Shown one piece after another: positions 16,189 through 24,466 of a DNA stretch of 64,000 nt (position 1 is its first letter; each line of letters starts with the position of its first letter). A model generated the notes under the pieces. That model ran no database searches. It was not told the DNA's origin and saw nothing but the letters and a program-made list of their open reading frames with translations. The stretch comes from Pullulanibacillus camelliae. GTDB taxonomy: Bacteria; Bacillota; Bacilli; Bacillales; Sporolactobacillaceae. The stretch spans positions 237,025 to 301,024 of the forward strand of contig NZ_BMIR01000002.1 of assembly GCF_014642655.1 (NCBI RefSeq). Direction: 5' to 3'. The position numbers and the translations under genes are program-made.

Positions 16189-17223
16189 CTAAGCCATGAT
16201 CATTGTTTCTGAAAAGGCTTTGATATCACGATATTTTTGTGAAATGGAAGAAGCAGACACGTCATACTTTCTACTCAATTCCGCTTGCGTAATGGCATAC
16301 TGTTCCGACAGATTGGCGGCTAAATATTCCAAAGCAGCAGCATAAAGATTTGGTCTTCTGACGATATGCACTTCCTTCTCATTAAATGCCTGCCAAATGT
16401 TAAGAACTGTTTCCTTCACCTTTTCTTCAATGAGAGCGCCACACTTCTCTATAAATATGGCACCGACGCCAGACTCCACGAAGGCTTTATAGAAGCTTTC
16501 CGGGGAATCTTCTTGTGCATCCTTTGTTACTAGGGTATGTAGGATCTGTGGGAATTGCTCTCTGAAAGCCTTCTGAACATCTTCAGGTTTCCCGCTTGGG
16601 AAGTATTGGCTTTGAATGTTAGTTAGATCAGAATCTGTATATTCCTCTAATTCGTAGTACCCACCAAAAAGCTCTTTGATTGGTCCAATGTCAATCAATT
16701 GACCAATGATAAGGTAAGCGGGATTAAACTGTTTTTCTTGAGTTAGAGTTTTAAAGGTTTGCTTTGTCCAAACATCTTCTAATACAGCATAATGTTGATC
16801 AGTATGAATGTCCTTTACTCTATAGACAGAGTGGGTGGTATGTTTCCAGCTTTCAACCATTTGAATAGCAGAGGGTCTTGTCTGCGTTGATTTATATTTG
16901 TCTAAATAATAGCTGAATACAGGCTGTTGTTTTGGTCCAACAGGTTGGTTAAAGAGCTGCCAAATTATTAAAAAGATGGTTTGATCCTCGACAAACTTAT
17001 CATCCACATTGATGGTTTGAAAAAAGTCATTAAGAGGTTGTGATAATTCATCCTCATATTTGGTTTGGGCATAATTAAAGATATCGACGAGGACGCGCTC
17101 ATACTCTTGGAACAGTATTTTTTCTTGTTCCTTTTCAACGGATTCTAATTTGTTCATACAACATTTTTTATACTTTTTACCGCTGCCACATGGACAGGGG
17201 TCATTTCTTCCTATCTTTTTCAT
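16189..17223 (-). CDS. SEC-C motif protein with C-terminal helix-turn-helix
   Basis: A 344-residue protein opening with a zinc-binding SEC-C motif ([17 protein letters not shown], residues 5-21) like the SecA C-terminus. The middle (about 30-280) is helical and acidic and not recognised. The end ([20 protein letters not shown]) reads as a helix-turn-helix, so a DNA- or RNA-associated role is possible. It is monocistronic. The function is unknown; SEC-C motifs generally serve as zinc-dependent protein-interaction modules. Confidence 0.8.
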   Translation of the reverse strand: MKKIGRNDPCPCGSGKKYKKCCMNKLESVEKEQEKILFQEYERVLVDIFNYAQTKYEDELSQPLNDFFQTINVDDKFVEDQTIFLIIWQLFNQPVGPKQQPVFSYYLDKYKSTQTRPSAIQMVESWKHTTHSVYRVKDIHTDQHYAVLEDVWTKQTFKTLTQEKQFNPAYLIIGQLIDIGPIKELFGGYYELEEYTDSDLTNIQSQYFPSGKPEDVQKAFREQFPQILHTLVTKDAQEDSPESFYKAFVESGVGAIFIEKCGALIEEKVKETVLNIWQAFNEKEVHIVRRPNLYAAALEYLAANLSEQYAITQAELSRKYDVSASSISQKYRDIKAFSETMIMA

Positions 17224-17412
17224 AGTGCACTCCTTTTCCTCTTACTATTATAATAGCACTAAATCTACTTAAGGTTCTAGAGTGATGATTACTTTCAGAA
17301 AAGTAAGATGGTTTATTCAGCAAGAACGATGAAATGCAAATGTAGAAGAAGAGCGTTATGATAGATGGGAAACTTAATCATAGAGAGATTATTTGGTATG
17401 GAGTGATCAAGC

Positions 17413-17958
17413 ATGAATAAAGAAACAAAGACGGTAAGTCAATCGCGGGTGTTTAAATCGAGCCATGTTCTGCCACCAGATACGAATAATCATGGGACAC
17501 TTTTTGGTGGGAAATTAATGGCCTATATAGACGACGTTGCTGCCTTGTGTGCTCGGAAGCATTCTCGGTGCAATGCAGTAACAGCGTCAACAGATTCTAT
17601 TGACTTTATAAAGCCGATCAAAGTCGATGATGAGGTATGTTTAGAAGCGTTTGTCACTTGGACGCATAAAACCTCAATGGAGATTTTTGTAAGAGTCCTA
17701 GCAGAAAACTTGTTTACTGGGGAGAGAATTGTGTGTGCCACCTCGTTCCTCACGTTTGTTGCTATAGGGGATGATGGCCAGCCAACAGAAGTTCCGAAAG
17801 TTATGCCCACCAATGAGGTTGAAAGATATCTTCATGAGACTGCGCCAGAACGCGCAGAAAATCGTAAAAAGAGAAGAATCAATAGCAAGGCGCTCATAGA
17901 AAAAATTGGGTCATCCTTACTTTGGGATGATGATTATAATGAAGCAGAAAAAAAGTAA
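17413..17958 (+). CDS. Acyl-CoA thioesterase, hotdog fold (YkhA-like)
   Basis: A 181-residue single-hotdog thioesterase. The landmarks are LPPDTNNHGTLFGGKLMAYIDDVA, of which NNHGTLFGGKLM is the active-site segment, and ASTDSIDFIKPI. It hydrolyses acyl-CoA to free fatty acid and CoA and acts as a trimer of dimers in related proteins. The charged tail (RKKRRINSKALIEK) extends a little past the fold. It is monocistronic with a strong terminator at 17978-18022. Confidence 0.88.
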   Translation: MNKETKTVSQSRVFKSSHVLPPDTNNHGTLFGGKLMAYIDDVAALCARKHSRCNAVTASTDSIDFIKPIKVDDEVCLEAFVTWTHKTSMEIFVRVLAENLFTGERIVCATSFLTFVAIGDDGQPTEVPKVMPTNEVERYLHETAPERAENRKKRRINSKALIEKIGSSLLWDDDYNEAEKK

Positions 17959-17977
17959 CGCATAAAGGAGCAAGACG

Positions 17978-18022
17978 AAAAAGGATGTCCTGAAAGCAAC
18001 TCACGTTTAGGACATCCTTTTT
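17978..18022. terminator. Bidirectional terminator
   Basis: AAAAAGGATGTCCT pairs with AGGACATCCTTTTT, between convergent genes (thioesterase and CAP lipoprotein). Confidence 0.9.
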
Positions 18023-18027
18023 ATGGT

Positions 18028-18780
18028 TTATTTTTTAATAAATTCTTGCACCCAATAATTTTGTGATCCTGTGTGGCCAACACCGATAAAGGTATAGTCT
18101 TTATTTAAAATGTTGGCACGGTGACCTGAACTATTCATCCAGTCCTTCATAACGTTCTGAGCATTTGTTTGTCCTTGGGCAATATTTTCACCCGCATTCT
18201 TGTAACTAATCCCAAATGCTTTCATCATGTCAAACGGGGAACCATAAGTTGGACTCGTATGGGAAAAATAATGATTGTTAAGCATATCCTTAGCTTTGGC
18301 ATCCGCCATTTTTGTCAAAGAAGAATCTACTTTTAAAGCTGGAAGTCCATTTTTCTTGCGTTCGGTGTTGACTAGATCGACCACCTGTTGGATGGCTGTA
18401 TCACTGCTGACATTGCTCTGGTTATTTTGATTGGTGGCATTATTAGTAGGAGCCTGAGCGGATGGTTTCTGTTGCTGCTGTTGAGCGTATGGTGCATTTG
18501 ACCCCTGAGGACGGTTAGTGTAAGAGGGACCTTGAGAATATTCCGTTCCGTTACTATAAAAGCGATAATATTTTTTGACTCGATAGGTCATCGCTTGTCC
18601 AGAAATCCGTCCATGCTTGGTATAAACAACTTGATTCGTTTGTTGGGGTTTGACACTGTTTTGCAGCTCGGATTCACCCATATTTTTATTGCCATTATTG
18701 TTACAGCCTGTTAAGGATAAACTTATAAGCAAACCAAACGAAAGCACGCTCAGTTTTAATTTGTTTAATTGCACATTCAT
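18028..18780 (-). CDS. CAP (SCP/PR1) domain lipoprotein, YkwD-like
   Basis: A 250-residue secreted protein. The signal peptide ends SLTGC (lipobox), followed by a Gln/Asn-rich linker with a QQQQQ run, then a CAP domain over the last 125 residues: VNTERKKNGLPALKVD, NHYFSHTSPTYG, GENIAQGQTNAQ and NSSGHRANILN carry the conserved His and Glu. Such proteins are common in Bacillales envelopes and spores; their biochemical role is unsettled. The start is uncertain: ATG 18780 and GTG codons on both sides compete for the AAGGGTG element. Confidence 0.88.
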   Translation of the reverse strand: MNVQLNKLKLSVLSFGLLISLSLTGCNNNGNKNMGESELQNSVKPQQTNQVVYTKHGRISGQAMTYRVKKYYRFYSNGTEYSQGPSYTNRPQGSNAPYAQQQQQKPSAQAPTNNATNQNNQSNVSSDTAIQQVVDLVNTERKKNGLPALKVDSSLTKMADAKAKDMLNNHYFSHTSPTYGSPFDMMKAFGISYKNAGENIAQGQTNAQNVMKDWMNSSGHRANILNKDYTFIGVGHTGSQNYWVQEFIKK

Positions 18781-18796
18781 CACCCTTATATAATTT

Positions 18797-18906
18797 TTAT
18801 ACTATCGGCATTTAAAAATTTTGCTGGTGTGACTCAAGGAAGACAGTATAAGTTCAGGCTTTGGCCTCTCACCACCTGAAGTTGGGTGGATGCCAAGTTT
18901 TCTTTA
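18797..18906 (+). repeat. Family C repeat (C1)
   Basis: It begins TTATACTATCGGCATTT, has the internal inverted partner AGTATAAG, and ends CCAAGTTTTCTTTA. Internal CACCACCTGAAGTTGGGTGG forms a further hairpin. Compare 24067 and 42361. The rest of the gap to 19019 holds nothing recognisable. Confidence 0.6.
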
Positions 18907-19019
18907 TTGGGTAATGTTAGTATGTCAAGGCATAAGAAAAGAACACATGGGAATGTGTTCCTTTCCGGTATTGTAGTATGAGGACCTCGTTAGTCGGAAA
19001 ATCAGATATCATTTGAAAG

Positions 19020-20180
19020 TTATAGGGCCTTGCCTTTACCCGTTTTGATTTTTAATTCATCATTTTCGTAGCCGACCGTATAGGTGACTTGATACTTAGC
19101 ATCGGTTGTTTCCCCATTATTACTCAATTCTTGGGCGGTAATCTTGGCAATGACTGTTACCTGTTTACCGTCTGTTGACAGTGAGCCTGTGACATTATCC
19201 ACAGTGATTTTCATGGTGGACAAATAGCCTTCACGAAACGTATCGTAAGCGACTCTTTTTTGCCAATCACTCCCTAAAAGTGCATAAGCGGACACATAAT
19301 CATGTGTACTGAGGTCCTCGTAAAAATATTTGATAAGATATTCGGCGTCACTTTTAAGTGTGTCGCCAGTTTCCTGCTGTGTTGCATTTTGAGTCATACT
19401 GCCATTAATCCCATTAATGGTTTGTGGATGTTCTGACCAGTCGGTGACTTGATCAAGAACACTTTTAATGGGAATACTAAAAGCAATATTACCTTCCTCC
19501 ATACCGGCAGAGTTAATTGCAATCACTTTCCCGGTCTTTTCATCGATTAAGGGGCCACCGCTATTGCCATGAGTAATCGGTGCAGAAATTTGATAGACAT
19601 GATGATATTTAAATGGGTCAATTGTGAAATCACGATTAGTTCCACTTATAATCCCTGGTGTAACCGTATTTTGAAGACCTAATGGGCTTCCCAAGGCAAT
19701 GATATCGTCGCCAACTTGGACATTCCCCTTTGCCTCTAATTCCAAAGGGGGAATATCGGTCATCTTGTCGACGCGAACGACAGCCACATCCGTGGTTTGG
19801 CCGATACCGATGACTTTTCCTTCATAGGTTTTAGCATCAGAGGTTTTTACCGTGACGGTTTTAGCGCCTGATACCACATGTGCGTTTGTAATGATATCTC
19901 CGCGTGAATCGTATAGGAATCCAGAACCTATGGTTTCACTATCACTGTTTTTTACTTGAATTTGTACCACGGCTTTTTGACTATCATGAATGATCGTCTT
20001 AAGTGTTATTTTTTTTGTGGCTTGGGCGGTGGTTTGCTTATTGCTCAGTTTAACAATGCTAGATACGCTTCCAACATGGTAATGGCTGTAATGCTTAGTG
20101 ATGAAGTGATATGCCAAGCCGCCTAGTAAGAGTAAAACAAGAGCGCAGCAACTCGATAGTATCAAATGTTTATTCTTCAC
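19020..20180 (-). CDS. Membrane-anchored trypsin-like serine protease (HtrA-like, no PDZ)
   Basis: A 386-residue protein: a short cytoplasmic N-terminus, one membrane anchor (about 7-25), a chymotrypsin-fold protease domain with the triad H101 (TNAHVVSG), D131 (TTDVAVVRVD) and S207 (HGNSGGPL), then a C-terminal region of about 110 residues resembling an NTF2-like extracellular domain rather than the PDZ of classical HtrA. It starts at GTG behind AGGAGAG, 11 bases after the stop of the zinc-ribbon gene, so the two are co-transcribed. It probably degrades or processes surface proteins. Confidence 0.88.
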   Translation of the reverse strand: MKNKHLILSSCCALVLLLLGGLAYHFITKHYSHYHVGSVSSIVKLSNKQTTAQATKKITLKTIIHDSQKAVVQIQVKNSDSETIGSGFLYDSRGDIITNAHVVSGAKTVTVKTSDAKTYEGKVIGIGQTTDVAVVRVDKMTDIPPLELEAKGNVQVGDDIIALGSPLGLQNTVTPGIISGTNRDFTIDPFKYHHVYQISAPITHGNSGGPLIDEKTGKVIAINSAGMEEGNIAFSIPIKSVLDQVTDWSEHPQTINGINGSMTQNATQQETGDTLKSDAEYLIKYFYEDLSTHDYVSAYALLGSDWQKRVAYDTFREGYLSTMKITVDNVTGSLSTDGKQVTVIAKITAQELSNNGETTDAKYQVTYTVGYENDELKIKTGKGKAL

Positions 20181-20191
20181 GATTTTCTCTC

Positions 20192-21343
20192 CTAATTATC
20201 GACATACCAAGTGAATCCTGTGACTGCCACTTTTAAGGCTTTATTTTCCATCATATGTGTATAGTCGAAATGTCCAGTGTCTCCTGGGTACAGTTTATCA
20301 GGTGTTGCGTATACTTTGTTCTTTGTGACTTCTTTACCGTTTTTATCTGTTAGTGTATAAGCTACTTCGACCATCGAAATGGGTACAGTTGCATCGCTTT
20401 TTATGGTTCCACTGACGACGACATCGCCATAGTCATTAAGCTTTGTATGGACTTTGACGAGCTGAACGGCATCATTTTTATTGTGCTGGCGCTCTTTTTC
20501 AGCGGCAGCCAATGCTTTTTCTAATCTTTGTTGCTCCGCATCGGCAAAGGCGTTTTCTGCGTTCTTGATTGTTGTTTGTAGCTTGAGTAACTTTTTATTG
20601 TCCTTATCGTAGCTTAAGCCATCCGTTACGGCCTTTAATGCTTCTGAAAATTGGTTATCTTTTAATAGATTACTTGCCTTATTATAGGCGATTTCAACGA
20701 TTTGTGATCGGACCTCGTCAGCAATTTTCTTGGCTTCTGGAACATTTAGATCCTCTGCCTTTTGCAAGATAGGAGCCAGAGCATCGATGGTTTGCTTATT
20801 TTTCATTTGTTGTCTTAATTGCGTAACCATAGTATTGACACGCTGAGTTGACAGCCTTTTTTTCAGGTTTTGAATCACTTGACCGTCATAACTCTCCAGC
20901 TTATTTTCAGATTGATCGATTTGGGCAAGGGCTTCTTCGTAATGCTGGGCTTTATTGTATTGGTCTATCTTAGTAAGATCTTTATTGATTGCTAATGCTA
21001 AAGTGACAACTGTTTTATCCAAAATGGCCGTGGGAAAGTTTTGGCGTTTGTTTAAAGCCTCGGTAAACAATTGCTGCGCTTGTTGATATTTCCCTTTATT
21101 TGCCAAATGCTCCCCCTTTTTAAACGCGTGAATCGCAGCTTCGGTTCGCTTTTCTTCCGCCAGGATGATGCCGAGTAATGCACCAGTTAGAAGTAAAAAG
21201 ATGAAAAGGGGAATGCACCACCATAGGCGGGCTTTTTTTGCAACGTTTCTGGTTGATACTTCATTATAGTGAAGCCTGTGCCCACAGGAGGGGCAGAAGC
21301 GGGCGTCCTGTTTGCAAGGCGCTTCGCAATGAGGGCAAAGCAT
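20192..21343 (-). CDS. Zinc-ribbon membrane protein with C-terminal FxLYD-like domain
   Basis: A 383-residue protein. The N-terminal zinc ribbon has C3, C6, C17 and C20 (CPHC...CPSC). A membrane segment (about 40-62, WWCIPLFIFLLLTGALLG) is followed by a long helical, TPR-like extracellular region and a C-terminal beta-rich domain (VKVHTKLNDYGDVVVSGTIK) of the FxLYD type. It heads a two-gene operon with the protease. The layout suggests a sensor or scaffold with a cytoplasmic zinc finger. The exact function is not recognised. Confidence 0.8.
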   Translation of the reverse strand: MLCPHCEAPCKQDARFCPSCGHRLHYNEVSTRNVAKKARLWWCIPLFIFLLLTGALLGIILAEEKRTEAAIHAFKKGEHLANKGKYQQAQQLFTEALNKRQNFPTAILDKTVVTLALAINKDLTKIDQYNKAQHYEEALAQIDQSENKLESYDGQVIQNLKKRLSTQRVNTMVTQLRQQMKNKQTIDALAPILQKAEDLNVPEAKKIADEVRSQIVEIAYNKASNLLKDNQFSEALKAVTDGLSYDKDNKKLLKLQTTIKNAENAFADAEQQRLEKALAAAEKERQHNKNDAVQLVKVHTKLNDYGDVVVSGTIKSDATVPISMVEVAYTLTDKNGKEVTKNKVYATPDKLYPGDTGHFDYTHMMENKALKVAVTGFTWYVDN

Positions 21344-21576
21344 AGTGTAACATCCTTCCTCTTAATAGTACCTCATCAGCTTTAATTCTAGTTTGCCATA
21401 ACTCAATGGGCATGAGAATGATTTTTGTAGAAACATGTAGAATTAATTTTAACATAAAATGATTGCAGTGTTCTGGCCTTATTTGTATCGTCTTTAAGTT
21501 GAAATACTTTGAAATAAATGTATAAAGCGTGGAAAGAATAAAAAAACTAAATCGACGATGAAGGAGGCGCATGATA

Positions 21577-21816
21577 ATGGTGGATCCACAACAAAAACTG
21601 AAAAATCGAGTAGCTGAAGCCTTGCAATCCTTACAGCAAGCACAAAATAGCCAAAATCCACAACAGTTTTATGAAGCGCAGAGACAATTGTATTTAGCTG
21701 AGCAAACACTTCAAGCGACCCTAAGCGAAACAGAGCTTGAAAATGAAGCATTGGATGCTTACAAGGCACAAATTAGTCAGGCCCAGAATGTCATAGAGCA
21801 ACAAAATTTTGAATGA
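21577..21816 (+). CDS. Small helical protein of unknown function
   Basis: A 79-residue, Gln/Glu/Ala-rich protein predicted as a helical hairpin or coiled coil (SLQQAQNSQNPQQFYEAQRQ and YKAQISQAQNVIEQQ). No family was recognised. A strong AAGGAGG is present; ATG 21577 is better spaced than ATG 21571 two codons earlier. It lies between the divergent zinc-ribbon operon and aconitase, 36 bases before the latter, so it may be co-transcribed with it. Confidence 0.65.
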   Translation: MVDPQQKLKNRVAEALQSLQQAQNSQNPQQFYEAQRQLYLAEQTLQATLSETELENEALDAYKAQISQAQNVIEQQNFE

Positions 21817-21852
21817 GGGAACGCACGAAAGGAAAGGTGGGACGCAATTCCG

Positions 21853-23793
21853 ATGGGATTAAACGTGGCACAGAAGCTCATTAAAGAGCATTTAGTAACA
21901 GGACAAATGGCTCCTGGTGAAGAAATTTCCATTAAGATCGATCAGACCTTGACCCAAGATGCAACAGGGACAATGGTCATGTTGGAATTAGAGGCGATGC
22001 AGTTAGACAGGGTAAAAACAGAAACGTCCGTACAATACGTTGATCATAATATGCTGCAGGTCGATTTTAAAAATCCGGATGATCATTTATTTTTGCAAAG
22101 CGCCTGTGAGCGATTTGGTATTTGGTATAGTAAACCGGGGAATGGTGTGAGCCACCCCACCCATATGCATTATTTTAGTAAGCCAGGCAAAACATTGTTA
22201 GGCTCAGATAGTCATACATGTGCGAATGGCTCGATGGGCATGCTGTCCATCGGTGCAGGTGGCTTAGAAGTGGCGATGGCGATGGCAGGGGAACCTTTCT
22301 ATGTCAAAATGCCTGAAATCTGGGGCATTAAGCTGACAGGGCAGCTTCCCGACTGGGTCAGTGCCAAGGATGTTATTTTAGAAATGTTAAGACGCCATGG
22401 CGTGCGTGGTGGTTTTGGTCGCATTATCGAATATTATGGTCCAGGACTTAAGCATCTCTCAGCAATGGATCGTCATGTCATTGCCAATATGGGTGCTGAG
22501 CTTGGGGCGACAACGACTGTTTTTCCTTCCGACCAAGAAATCAAACGTTTTTTAAAAGAGAGAAATAGGGAAGGGGACTGGGTGGAAATCATAGCTGACG
22601 AGGATGCCACTTATGATCATATGGATGAGATCAATCTCTCGGAGCTCGAGCCACTTATTGCTCGGCCAACAAGTCCTGGGAATGTAGTGACCGTCCGCGA
22701 GGCGGCAGGGGAGCCGATTTATCAGGCTTATGTTGGTTCTTCAGCCAATCCAGGATTCCGCGATTTTGCCATTGTGTCCAAAATGGTTGAAGGCAAGCAA
22801 GTGGCTGAAGGGGTCTCCTTCGATATTAACCCTTCCTCCAGAGACGTGTTAGAACAATTGACTAAAGAAGGATATTTATCTCCTTTAATTCATGCCGGGG
22901 GTCGCATTCATCAAGCAGGGTGTAATGGCTGTATTGGCATGGGGCAAGCCCCTGCTTCAGGACGAAATAGCCTAAGGACAACCCCCAGAAATTTTCCTGG
23001 ACGTTCAGGAACACGAGAGGATAGCGTCTTTTTATGCAGTCCTGAAACGGCTGCGGCATCAGCATTAGCGGGTAAGATCACAGATCCGCGCACGTTAGGG
23101 ATGGACTATCCCCACATTAAAGCCCCCCAGCCTGAAATGAATAAAGAAGTCTTTATTGCGCCACTTCCTGAAGAGCAGGCAAAAAGCGTTGCGCTTGTAA
23201 AAGGGCCCAATATTGCTTCAATTCCAGAAATGAATGCCTTACCAGATCATTTAGAAATTGAAGTGTTATTAAAGGTTGGCGACAATATATCTACAGATGA
23301 AATTCTAGCCGGTGGGGGTAAAGTGTTGCCCTTCCGAAGTAATTTGCCGGAAATTAGTAAATTTGCTTTTGAGATCATCGACGATGAATACTATACCCAT
23401 GCGATGAAAACGCGGGATGTAGGCAGTGCGATTGTTGGTGGCAGCAACTATGGACAGGGGTCAAGTCGAGAACATGCAGCTCTTGCGCCAAGATATCTCG
23501 GATTAAGGGCGGTCATTGTTAAAGATTTTGCCCGCATTCATTGGCAAAATCTCGTGAATTTTGGTGTGTTACCGTTAACCTTTAAGAATGAAGAGGAGTA
23601 TCGAAAAATTGATCGAGGAGACATCCTCATTTTGGCCAACCTCCATGATCAATTAAAGAAGGGCAGCGACTTGGTCATAAAGTTGAAAGAGAAGAACATC
23701 GACATTCCTGTCCAACATGCCCTCTCACCACGACAAATTGACATCGTTATAAATGGTGGGTTGATCAATTGGACGAGAAAAGCTGTGCATTAA
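21853..23793 (+). CDS. Aconitate hydratase (short, about 646-residue type)
   Basis: A TCA-cycle enzyme isomerising citrate and isocitrate with a 4Fe-4S cluster. The cluster Cys are C123 (GSDSHTCANGS), C357 and C360 (HQAGCNGCIGMG). The swivel domain carries GGSNYGQGSSREHAAL. At 646 residues it belongs to the shorter aconitase subfamily, not the roughly 900-residue AcnA/CitB that doubles as an RNA-binding regulator in B. subtilis. The Shine-Dalgarno (AAGGTGGG) is rather far from the ATG. Confidence 0.92.
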   Translation: MGLNVAQKLIKEHLVTGQMAPGEEISIKIDQTLTQDATGTMVMLELEAMQLDRVKTETSVQYVDHNMLQVDFKNPDDHLFLQSACERFGIWYSKPGNGVSHPTHMHYFSKPGKTLLGSDSHTCANGSMGMLSIGAGGLEVAMAMAGEPFYVKMPEIWGIKLTGQLPDWVSAKDVILEMLRRHGVRGGFGRIIEYYGPGLKHLSAMDRHVIANMGAELGATTTVFPSDQEIKRFLKERNREGDWVEIIADEDATYDHMDEINLSELEPLIARPTSPGNVVTVREAAGEPIYQAYVGSSANPGFRDFAIVSKMVEGKQVAEGVSFDINPSSRDVLEQLTKEGYLSPLIHAGGRIHQAGCNGCIGMGQAPASGRNSLRTTPRNFPGRSGTREDSVFLCSPETAAASALAGKITDPRTLGMDYPHIKAPQPEMNKEVFIAPLPEEQAKSVALVKGPNIASIPEMNALPDHLEIEVLLKVGDNISTDEILAGGGKVLPFRSNLPEISKFAFEIIDDEYYTHAMKTRDVGSAIVGGSNYGQGSSREHAALAPRYLGLRAVIVKDFARIHWQNLVNFGVLPLTFKNEEEYRKIDRGDILILANLHDQLKKGSDLVIKLKEKNIDIPVQHALSPRQIDIVINGGLINWTRKAVH

Positions 23794-23805
23794 TTAAGTC
23801 ACGGA

Positions 23806-23956
23806 GGGTGGGACAAAACGAAAAGAGATCCCCCTCATACCGAACGCTAAGATTTTAAAGGAGCTAACATCACTCACTTAAAAATCCGAACGCGTGTCTT
23901 CAAAATGGTGAATGCGTTCGGATTCTCTATGAGCTGAAGACTTCTGTCTCAGCCTC
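23806..23956 (+). repeat. Family B repeat, internally deleted (B2)
   Basis: Only 151 bases: the left end GGGTGGGACAAAACGAAAAG joins directly to the right end with the hairpin CCGAACGC / GCGTTCGG and CTTCTGTCTCAGCC. It behaves like a short derivative (MITE-like) of the 500-bp form. Confidence 0.75.
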
Positions 23957-24027
23957 ACTAGAGAAATTTCCTGTCAAAACGATAAGACGCCGGAATGTGG
24001 GGCTATAATGTGGCCCCATAATACGAT

Positions 24028-24067
24028 AAAAATCGACTCGAATTCTGTGGAATTTGAGTCGATTTTC
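24028..24067. terminator. Long bidirectional hairpin
   Basis: AAAATCGACTCGAATTC pairs with GAATTTGAGTCGATTTT (one G-T wobble). A family C repeat starts immediately at its right edge. Confidence 0.8.
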
Positions 24068-24224
24068 TTATACTATCAGAATTTATAATTTCGCTGACGC
24101 TCCAAAGGAAGAGAGTATAAGTGTCACTTTGGCTTTCGCCATTAAAGCTTGGCGACAACCTAAGTGTGTGATTGGCAAAAATCACATCAGGAGTACCAGC
24201 GGAGTGGTGCAAGCCCAGTTTTCT
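24067..24224 (+). repeat. Family C repeat (C2)
   Basis: It begins CTTATACTATCAGAATTTA, has the partner GAGAGTATAAG 45 bases later, contains a GTGTGATTGG...CATCAGG segment, and ends GCCCAGTTTTCTAAA. It starts in the T-tract of the preceding terminator. Confidence 0.65.
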
Positions 24225-24440
24225 AAATAATAAGCAGGTATAACTTTTCGTTGCTACTTTCTAGGGATAAACTGATGGTATTTGTTAAAAAGCCTACATC
24301 TTTTGTTTCTTTGAGACAGAATTTGTTATTTTAACCCAGCCTTTTGTTACGCTCACATCTGGATTCGGAAACTTGCAGCCCGGATTTGTTCTCTTTTTGT
24401 TATTTTGCTTAGGTCTTTTGTTCTAACACCAGAATCTAAA
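24225..24440 (+). repeat. Family D repeat, one unit (D1)
   Basis: It begins AATAAGCAGGTATAACTTTT, then TTAAAAAGCCTACATCTTTT and a unit of the form CCTTTTGTTACG ... GATTCGGAAACTTGC ... TTTGTTATTTTG. The same header and three degenerate units occur at 59031. It directly follows a family C copy. Confidence 0.65.
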
Positions 24441-24466
24441 AGTGGAACGCTTTACGGATAGCCTTT

